Below are positions 1 to 5,404 of a DNA stretch of 8,090 nt, piece by piece; positions within the stretch are counted from its first letter, which is position 1; every line of letters begins with the position of its first letter. A program made the position numbers and the translations under genes. A model generated the notes under the pieces. It searched no databases. It worked only from the letters and a program-made list of their open reading frames with translations, and was not told where the DNA came from. This DNA is from Desulfuromonadaceae bacterium (GTDB lineage: Bacteria; Desulfobacterota; Desulfuromonadia; Desulfuromonadales; SZUA-540). The DNA lies in assembly GCA_003250235.1 (NCBI GenBank), contig QKGY01000291.1:1-8090 (forward strand), in the 5' to 3' direction.

Positions 1-90
1 GGTCCAGGAAAGGGATTGCTGCAGCGCCGTGCAGGAGGCCAGGGTCAGGGCGACCCCGCAGACAACCGCTCCGTACAGGAACCGCTTCAT
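1..90 (-). CDS. Lipoprotein, N-terminal fragment (runs off the window)
   Basis: Only the first 30 codons are present; the gene continues past base 1. The start is ATG at 90, with a strong ribosome binding site (GGGAGGGG, bases 95-102; GGAGG six bases before the ATG). The peptide begins MKRFLYGAVV and has a short positive N-terminus, a hydrophobic stretch, and a lipobox Leu-Ala-Ser-Cys at residues 17-20, so Cys20 should be lipidated after signal peptidase II cleavage. The start overlaps the stop of the upstream HD-GYP gene as ATGA, which implies one transcript and translational coupling. It may be an envelope partner of the HD-GYP sensor, but that is inference from position. The mature protein is not visible, so no function can be given. 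Confidence 0.8.
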   Translation of the reverse strand, partial: MKRFLYGAVVCGVALTLASCTALQQSLSWT

Positions 91-1460
91 CGCGCCCCTC
101 CCATGAAGGACGGATACTGTTCGGCATCGAATTGCGGGAGGATATCCATGAACAGATCGGTCAACACGGGGGAGAACTGACGGCCACGGAAGCGAAGGAT
201 CTCCTCGATCGCCGTCTCGCGCGATGCTCCAACCCGGTAGGGGCGTGAGGAGATCATCGCGTCGTAGCTGTCGGCCAGCGCAACGATCTGGGCATGAAGG
301 TGGATTTCGTCCCCCTTGAGTCCTGCCGGATAGCCGCTGCCGTCGTAGTTCTCATGATGTTGCAGCACCGCAGGAATATAGCGGTGGAGGGATTCGGCGA
401 GAAAAAGGATTTCCGCCCCATGCCGGGGGTGCTCGCGAATCACCGTCGCTTCCTGGTCGTCCAGAGGACCCTGCTTGTTGAGGATATGGTCAGGGATGCG
501 GATTTTCCCCACATCGTGAAGAAAGCAGGCCATTTCCAGATCCTTGAGTGCTTCGGAGGAAAGCCCCAGCCGCTCCCCCATCAGCAGGGAAAGACCGGCA
601 ACCCGCGAGGAGTGCCCGTAGGTATACTGGTCCCGGGCATCAATCGCTGCGGCCAGAATCCTCACCGTCGCCTCATAGGACGCTTCAAGGTTCTCGGCAT
701 ATTTCACCAGATGTTCTTTCTGCCCCCGGATCACCTCGGCCATTTCATTGAAACTGAGGGTCAAAGCTCCCAGTTCGTCGCGACCACCGGGTTCGAGCGC
801 CACATGATAATCCCCCTGCTTGATTTTCGCGACCCCGTGGGACAAGCGTTTGATGGGTCGGGTCAGGAATCGCGACAGCAACAGAGCCCCCACAAATCCA
901 CTGCCCAATGCCGCCAGGCTCAGCCAGACAATCTTCGTCCGCGCCTGCCGGCGGCTGGCCTCGAGCGAACTCGCATCGATCCCCAGATAGACCTTGCCCA
1001 CTTCGCGCCCGGCAAAAAGAACCGGGCTGACAAACTCATACCCCTCTTTGCCGTTCAGGCGTACCGACCGCACCTCGACCGTCCCCCCCGGATTCAGGAA
1101 GGGGCCACCGCCCGATACGTAATCCTCCCCAACCCGGTTCATGTCGTTGTGGGCGAGGATCTTTCCTTCGGCATCGACAATGGCCAGATACACCAGGTCG
1201 GGTTGCGATTCGGTCATCTTTGCAGACAGGTTGTCCAGGGCCAGACGATCTCCGGACAGAATGCTGAAACCGGCGGGCGTTGCGGCACTCAGCGCAATCG
1301 AACGCCCCCGCTTGATCATTTCCGTCAGCAGAGAGTCGTCCATGATGCGCACTACGATAACCGCCGTCACCGAGGTGATCAGAGCAATCAGGGCCAGGGA
1401 GAATATCGACAGTTTGACGCCGATCCCCGTGTAATGAAAGGGTAGATTCGTCTTGTTCAT
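87..1460 (-). CDS. Membrane-bound HAMP / HD-GYP cyclic-di-GMP phosphodiesterase
   Basis: This 457-residue protein probably hydrolyses cyclic-di-GMP in response to a periplasmic signal. Residues 15-38 form the first membrane segment and 39-176 a periplasmic sensor that looks like a single Cache/PAS-like fold (IVDAEGKILAH at 94-104). Residues 177-198 form the second membrane segment, about 199-250 a HAMP linker, and about 258-440 the HD-GYP domain. Visible signatures are GHSSRV (His283), the HD pair with its lysine (HDVGK, His315-Asp316), EHPRHG (His344), HHENYDGSGYP (368-378) and ADSYDAM (Asp397, Asp400). These cover the usual metal-binding His/Asp set and the GYP substrate motif, so it should be active. 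The start is the ATG at 1460, about 20 bases below a predicted transcription start. It shares an ATGA overlap with the next gene, a lipoprotein. The ligand is unknown. Confidence 0.93.
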   Translation of the reverse strand: MNKTNLPFHYTGIGVKLSIFSLALIALITSVTAVIVVRIMDDSLLTEMIKRGRSIALSAATPAGFSILSGDRLALDNLSAKMTESQPDLVYLAIVDAEGKILAHNDMNRVGEDYVSGGGPFLNPGGTVEVRSVRLNGKEGYEFVSPVLFAGREVGKVYLGIDASSLEASRRQARTKIVWLSLAALGSGFVGALLLSRFLTRPIKRLSHGVAKIKQGDYHVALEPGGRDELGALTLSFNEMAEVIRGQKEHLVKYAENLEASYEATVRILAAAIDARDQYTYGHSSRVAGLSLLMGERLGLSSEALKDLEMACFLHDVGKIRIPDHILNKQGPLDDQEATVIREHPRHGAEILFLAESLHRYIPAVLQHHENYDGSGYPAGLKGDEIHLHAQIVALADSYDAMISSRPYRVGASRETAIEEILRFRGRQFSPVLTDLFMDILPQFDAEQYPSFMGGAR

Positions 1461-1487
1461 TTATGTTCCGTCTGAATACCGATGCCG

Positions 1488-1516
1488 ATATTAGCCCAAC
1501 AATGACACTTTGGCAA
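1488..1516 (-). promoter_or_regulatory. Sigma70-type promoter for the HD-GYP gene
   Basis: On the minus strand there is a -35 box TTGCCA (1511-1516), a spacer of exactly 17 bases, and a -10 box TAATAT (1488-1493). Transcription would start near 1481, leaving a leader of about 20 bases before the ATG at 1460. The boxes match the consensus in 4 of 6 and 5 of 6 positions with ideal spacing. It implies that the HD-GYP and lipoprotein genes can be transcribed independently of the large GGDEF-EAL gene upstream. Confidence 0.6.
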
Positions 1517-1531
1517 AACATTCCCGCCAAA
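1509..1531. promoter_or_regulatory. Inverted repeat across the -35 box, possible operator
   Basis: Perfect six-base arms TTTGGC (1509-1514) and GCCAAA (1526-1531) are separated by 11 bases. The 1509-1514 arm overlaps the -35 hexamer of the predicted HD-GYP promoter. The spacing puts the arm centres about 17 bases apart, which would suit a dimeric DNA-binding protein covering the -35 region and reducing transcription. No T-run follows, so it is not an intrinsic terminator. No regulator gene is visible in the window, and short repeats like this can occur by chance. Confidence 0.3.
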
Positions 1532-1650
1532 TCCTGAGATGCCGGTCTGTTACCTTGCCATTAATCTTCATGAGGGCATTGCGGAAATGCTGAGATTCCC
1601 TGACCGGTGGCCGGGAAGACGTGAAAAGACGGTGGGAATCCGGAAAGAGG

Positions 1651-4600
1651 TCAGAGAAGCGGCGGGGTGGAAAAATGGCGCATGGCCGCATCGGCGGCTT
1701 CGGGCCGTCCCAGCAGGAACCCCTGACCCTGACCGCACCCGTAATCGAGGAGGAAATCGAGCTGTTCGCGGGTTTCTATCCCTTCGGCAATGACCTCGAG
1801 GTTCATACTGCGCGCCAGAGCAATGACGGATGCGGCAATGGCGGCATCGTTGGCATCAGAGGTAATGTCCCGCACGAAGGTCCGGTCGATTTTGAGTTTG
1901 GAAATGGGAAATCTCTTCAGATAACCGAGAGACGAGTAGCCGGTACCGAAATCGTCGATCGACAGATGCACCCCCCTCACTTTGAGGTCGGTCAGGGTCA
2001 TGATCGCCTCGCCGAAATTTTCCATGACCACACTCTCGGTGATCTCCAGTTCCAGCCACTGGGGATCGAGACGCGTATCGGCCAGGACCCGCTCCACCAT
2101 GTCGGCCAGATCCGCCTGACGAAACTGACGGGCGGATATGTTTACCGCAATCCGCACCGGCGGCAACCCTTGCTCCTGCCATAGCTTGTTTTGCAGGCAG
2201 GCGGATCGCAGCACCCATTCGCCGATCGGCACAATCAACCCCGTCTCCTCAGCCATGGGAATGAATTCGCCCGGAGGAATCAGCCCCTTCTGAGGATGCA
2301 TCCACCGAACAAGAACTTCCATGCCCAGCAGCGAGTTGCTGTTGAGATCAAACTGGGGCTGGTAGTGAAGAACCAGTTGGTCGTGATCCAGGGCCTTGCG
2401 CAGGCTACTCTCCAGAACGAGCATTTCATGGGCGCGTGCGGTCATGTCCGAGGTAAAGAACTGATAGTTGTTCCGCCCTTTGTCCTTGGCCCGATACATG
2501 GCCACATCGGCATACTTCATCAGCTCTTCCGGTATTTCCGTATCGGAAGGGAACAGGCTGATGCCAATGCTGGTGGTAACGAAAAGTTCATGTTCCCTGA
2601 CATGGACAGGTTGTGCCAGGACACTGAGGATCTTCTGGGCGACAACCGCCACATAGGTCGGATCCTGGACATCCTCGAGGATGATGACGAACTCATCCCC
2701 CCCCAGACGGGCGACCGTATCCGACTCGCGGATCCAGTAGCGGACCCTTTTAGCCACTTCCTGCAGCACCAGGTCGCCAATCTCGTGCCCGAGGGTATCG
2801 TTGATATTCTTGAAACGGTCCAGATCGAGAAAGAGCAGTCCCACCCGGGTCTCGCGGCGGCGGGCCTTGGCCATCGCATGTTGGAGCCGGTCCTGGAAAA
2901 GCAGGCGGTTGGGGAGGTTGGTCAGATGATCGTGATGGGCCAGATGATGAAGGCGCTGCTCATTTTCACTGAGCTTTTTTTCCACCTGAAGACGATCCGT
3001 GATGTCCCGCGAAGCCTCGATAATCCCGATCAGAGCCCCCTCCTCATTGCGGAGAGGAGAGGCTTCCAGCTCGTAGACACGCCACTCTCCGCCACTCTGG
3101 AAGTGCCGGTGAACGACGGTTATCGCTTTGCCCGTCCTCTTCACTTCTTCAAGGGGGCAGGGGTGCTCCACGCCACTACAAGGCAGATCCTGATTGTGCG
3201 ACACCTGGTAACAGCAAAGAGCGGAGACGTTCTTCATTTCATCGGAAAGCTGATTCTTCGCCGACTGGTTCATCTTGATGACGCGGTAGTCCATATCGAT
3301 CACCAGGATCGGATCCACAACCCCATCGATAACCGACTGCAGAAAAGCCCGCTCGCTCGCCAGAACGTCTTTGGCATGACGCTGTTCGGTAATGTCGATG
3401 GCGATCTCCATACGGACAATCCGTCCGTCGGGCCAGCGGATCGCCCGGTCTATGCACTGATACCATTGTCCGATGGCCGTATTTTGAAATTCCCACTTGA
3501 ACGGGGGTTGAATTTTGCCATCGACAATCAGTCGGTCATTGGTACAGAAGGCACACGCGTCCTGCTGCCCGCTCTGCAATACCTGGTAACATTTACGGCC
3601 AAGCCAGTTCTGTCCGAACACCTCTTCGGCATACGGATTCATGTACAGCAAGTCGCTGGTTTCAAGATCGGCCACATAGACAACAGCATCCAGGGCATCA
3701 AAGATGGTACTGACCTGGTCAAACTGGTTTTTCAAGGCCTGCTCGGCTTCTTTGCGCTCGGTAATGTCGCGGGCCGCCGTAATCACCCCCAGGACGGCTC
3801 CCGCATCCCCTCGCAACGCAGACACGGAGATCAGGCCGCAAAAAGCCTCGCCCGAACGCCGAACCATGCGCACCTCCACCTCTTCACCGTCGCCCCCTTG
3901 CAAGATCCTTCCCATGGCCTGATCGACCAGATTGAATTGCTGGAAGGGATAAAGGAGGGAGATGTTGTTGCCGAGCGCTTCCTCGCTGCGATACCCGAAA
4001 AGTTCCAGAGCCCCCCGGTTCCAGGTTGTTACGGCCCCGTCGCGATCGGTGGTGATAACCGCTTCGTGCACATGGGCCAGGATCTGCGCCTGCTCCCGCA
4101 GCAGAGATTCGACCTGTTTGCGTTCCGCGATCTCCATGCGGAGTTCGTTGTTCTTGTCATTGAGTTCCGCCGTCTTTCTTCTGACCTGGTACCGGCTCCA
4201 CAAACTGGTCAGCAAAAGAAGGGATACGGCAACGCCGAAAACAACAACGGTTCTGAAAAACCAGGACGGAAGACGCTCGTGGGTATCCTGGTCCAACCAG
4301 CGATCAATGCTTTGAAAATAAAGAGAGTCCGGATCCCGCTTGAGTGCTCCGAGGTATTTGTCCAGGCTATTTAGCAGATCTTCATGGTACCCTTTACGGG
4401 TCGCAAAAAGAATTTCAAAGGGGCTGACCAGAATCGAACTTTTTTCCAGGTCGTATTCCTTTTCATGGTGAAAGGCATAGATCCGGTTGACCAGACCGGC
4501 ATCCGCCTCGCCACGCTTCACCGCCGAAAGAACCTGCTCCGGGCTGTTCAGCTCCCAGAAGTTGATTTTCAAACCGAACTGTGCCGCCAGGTTCTGCAAC

Positions 4601-5043
4601 CCACTGGGACCAGAGAAGAAGACGCTGTCCTTCATGACCGCAACGACACGGCCGTCCAGATCGATAATGGAGTGAATCGGCGAATCTTTTGGAACGAAGA
4701 CCTGCCCCCAGTCCGAGATGACGGGTTCCCTGGAAAAGGTCAGCTTTTTTGCTCTTTCCTCGGTGAAAGCAATGGACGGAAGCAGGTCAATCTCTCCCTG
4801 CTCAAGCCTTCGAAGGCATTGAGACCAGGTGCCGGGGATATATTCAAGCTGCCATTTCTCCTGCGCAGCCACGTTCTCAAGAATATCCGGGAAAATCCCC
4901 TGGACCTGGCCGTCGGAAGCAATGGAAATCAATGGGGGGATGTGGAAAACGCCCACGCGGACGGGACCCGCCTCTGCGGACAGGGCGAAAGCGGAAAAAA
5001 ACAAGATCAGCAGGACTGTTACTCGAAAGGCCTTCTTCGTCAC
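1651..5043 (-). CDS. Sensor SBP_bac_3 / three PAS / GGDEF / EAL cyclic-di-GMP synthase-phosphodiesterase
   Basis: This 1130-residue inner-membrane protein carries both cyclic-di-GMP-making and cyclic-di-GMP-cleaving modules. In order: signal peptide 1-25 (ALSAEA before GP); periplasmic solute-binding domain of the SBP_bac_3 type, about 27-250; membrane segment 262-284; short coiled coil 287-318; PAS1 about 315-430; PAS2 about 440-555; PAS3 about 565-690; GGDEF about 700-860; EAL about 880-1120. GGDEF is intact (781-785), with an inhibitory-site RESD (772-775) at the usual five-residue distance. EAL reads EVL (Glu909) and keeps Asn968, Glu1000, Asp1030-Asp1031 in DDFGTGYSSL, Lys1051, Glu1087 and Gln1107, so both domains look active. 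PAS2 and PAS3 have Cys clusters. The start is GTG at 5043; the signal peptide begins at once and GGAA lies eight bases upstream. The ligand is not known. Confidence 0.94.
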   Translation of the reverse strand: MTKKAFRVTVLLILFFSAFALSAEAGPVRVGVFHIPPLISIASDGQVQGIFPDILENVAAQEKWQLEYIPGTWSQCLRRLEQGEIDLLPSIAFTEERAKKLTFSREPVISDWGQVFVPKDSPIHSIIDLDGRVVAVMKDSVFFSGPSGLQNLAAQFGLKINFWELNSPEQVLSAVKRGEADAGLVNRIYAFHHEKEYDLEKSSILVSPFEILFATRKGYHEDLLNSLDKYLGALKRDPDSLYFQSIDRWLDQDTHERLPSWFFRTVVVFGVAVSLLLLTSLWSRYQVRRKTAELNDKNNELRMEIAERKQVESLLREQAQILAHVHEAVITTDRDGAVTTWNRGALELFGYRSEEALGNNISLLYPFQQFNLVDQAMGRILQGGDGEEVEVRMVRRSGEAFCGLISVSALRGDAGAVLGVITAARDITERKEAEQALKNQFDQVSTIFDALDAVVYVADLETSDLLYMNPYAEEVFGQNWLGRKCYQVLQSGQQDACAFCTNDRLIVDGKIQPPFKWEFQNTAIGQWYQCIDRAIRWPDGRIVRMEIAIDITEQRHAKDVLASERAFLQSVIDGVVDPILVIDMDYRVIKMNQSAKNQLSDEMKNVSALCCYQVSHNQDLPCSGVEHPCPLEEVKRTGKAITVVHRHFQSGGEWRVYELEASPLRNEEGALIGIIEASRDITDRLQVEKKLSENEQRLHHLAHHDHLTNLPNRLLFQDRLQHAMAKARRRETRVGLLFLDLDRFKNINDTLGHEIGDLVLQEVAKRVRYWIRESDTVARLGGDEFVIILEDVQDPTYVAVVAQKILSVLAQPVHVREHELFVTTSIGISLFPSDTEIPEELMKYADVAMYRAKDKGRNNYQFFTSDMTARAHEMLVLESSLRKALDHDQLVLHYQPQFDLNSNSLLGMEVLVRWMHPQKGLIPPGEFIPMAEETGLIVPIGEWVLRSACLQNKLWQEQGLPPVRIAVNISARQFRQADLADMVERVLADTRLDPQWLELEITESVVMENFGEAIMTLTDLKVRGVHLSIDDFGTGYSSLGYLKRFPISKLKIDRTFVRDITSDANDAAIAASVIALARSMNLEVIAEGIETREQLDFLLDYGCGQGQGFLLGRPEAADAAMRHFSTPPLL

Positions 5044-5044
5044 G

Positions 5045-5055
5045 GGAACCGTTCC
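5045..5055 (-). promoter_or_regulatory. Small inverted repeat covering the GGDEF-EAL ribosome binding region
   Basis: The minus-strand leader reads GGAAC G GTTCC immediately before the GTG start (5041-5043). The five-base arms include the only purine-rich element that could serve as a ribosome binding site. Pairing would hide it, and with the GTG start this suggests low or controlled translation. The loop of one base is too tight for a hairpin without opening the inner pairs, so the repeat might instead matter as DNA, or not at all. Confidence 0.2.
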
Positions 5056-5156
5056 GTCAGAGGTAAGTTATCCGTTAGCGGACCAGGGCGGAGGCGCTTC
5101 ACCGCAAAAGATTAACACAGGCCTTAGCTTGTGGAAAGTCCTCTTTTCTCGCAAAC

Positions 5157-5255
5157 TTATTCGATCATACGGTTTATCTCCGTTTTTGTTCGCTGGCTTT
5201 TTGGTTCCAAATATCCCCGCGTGCTCGATTCTTCATATGACCGTGGTTTCTCCAT
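5157..5255 (-). CDS. Candidate small ORF, 32 residues, unknown
   Basis: ATG at 5255 is preceded by AAGGTG eight bases upstream, a fair ribosome binding site. The frame runs 32 codons to TAA and has an upstream in-frame stop (TAA) just before the binding site. The peptide begins MEKPRSYEES and is hydrophilic and charged, with no membrane segment or recognisable motif. It lies in the spacer before the GGDEF-EAL gene, in the same direction. A second frame overlaps it (5174-5290, 38 residues, beginning MWDQLLGKVL, basic at its C-terminus) but lacks a binding site. Neither resembles a family I know. The ORF may be chance, or part of a decayed gene. Confidence 0.15.
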   Translation of the reverse strand: MEKPRSYEESSTRGYLEPKSQRTKTEINRMIE

Positions 5256-5347
5256 GCGACCAGCACCTTACCTAAAAGCTGATCCCACATCGGGGCGGTG
5301 AGGATGATAATTCTGGCGAATCGTCTTTCGAAGCACCTAGTGAGCGC

Positions 5348-5389
5348 GCGTAAAAAAAAACGGAGCCAAAGCTCCGTCTTTTTTTACGC
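5348..5389 (-). terminator. Intrinsic terminator of the receptor gene
   Basis: A perfect stem ACGGAGC/GCTCCGT with loop of four bases (5360-5377) is followed on the minus strand by nine T residues and lies 16 bases after the receptor stop codon. The A-run and T-run on either side pair with each other, and GCGT (5348-5351) pairs with ACGC (5386-5389), so the hairpin extends to 19-base arms with one A-C mismatch. The plus strand also has a T-run, so it could stop transcription in both directions. Confidence 0.93.
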
Positions 5390-5404
5390 TACGTTCGTCC
5401 GTTG

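Larger units (their letters stand above)
1461..1650. other. Spacer between the GGDEF-EAL and HD-GYP genes
   Basis: This 190-base non-coding gap separates two genes on the same strand. It holds the predicted promoter and inverted repeat described separately. No convincing intrinsic terminator was found after the GGDEF-EAL stop at 1651: a weak TTCCC/GGGAA pairing near 1595-1616 lacks a T-run. Some read-through from the large gene into the HD-GYP gene is therefore possible. The leader was compared by eye with the cyclic-di-GMP riboswitch core and did not match. Confidence 0.6.
5044..5347. other. Spacer before the GGDEF-EAL gene
   Basis: These roughly 300 bases separate the receptor's terminator from the GTG start at 5043 and look richer in A+T than the flanking genes. 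They should hold the promoter of the GGDEF-EAL gene, but no clear pair of -35 and -10 boxes was found; TGTGTTAAT near 5112-5120 (minus strand) could be an extended -10. A possible nested stem on the minus strand pairs GCGAAC with GTTTGC around an ACGG/CCGT stem, within about 5150-5195. Two small overlapping reading frames are noted separately. No insertion sequence ends or RNA gene were recognised. Confidence 0.5.

Noticed and set aside
294..1445. Open frame of 383 codons on the plus strand, opposite the HD-GYP gene
   Set aside because: It is antisense to a gene with complete HD-GYP motifs, has no recognisable motif of its own, and is low-complexity in style.
1511..1531. Possible sigma54 promoter (TGGCGG then TTGCC) upstream of the HD-GYP gene
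   Set aside because: The GG and GC pairs are 12 bases apart instead of the required 10; the sigma70 boxes fit far better.
1461..1650. Cyclic-di-GMP riboswitch ahead of the HD-GYP gene
   Set aside because: The conserved core (CACGCACAGGGCAAACC-like stretch and GGUNRCGCAAAGCC) is absent, and the predicted leader is only about 20 bases long.
2191..4374. Open frame of 727 codons on the plus strand, opposite the GGDEF-EAL gene
   Set aside because: It lies wholly antisense to a gene with unmistakable domains. Its protein is rich in His, Arg, Gln and Pro without any motif, as expected from the reverse strand of a GC-rich gene.
4384..5275. Plus-strand frames extending into the 5044-5347 spacer (4384-5115 and 4829-5275)
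   Set aside because: Most of each lies antisense to the solute-binding domain; neither has a clear binding site or motif.
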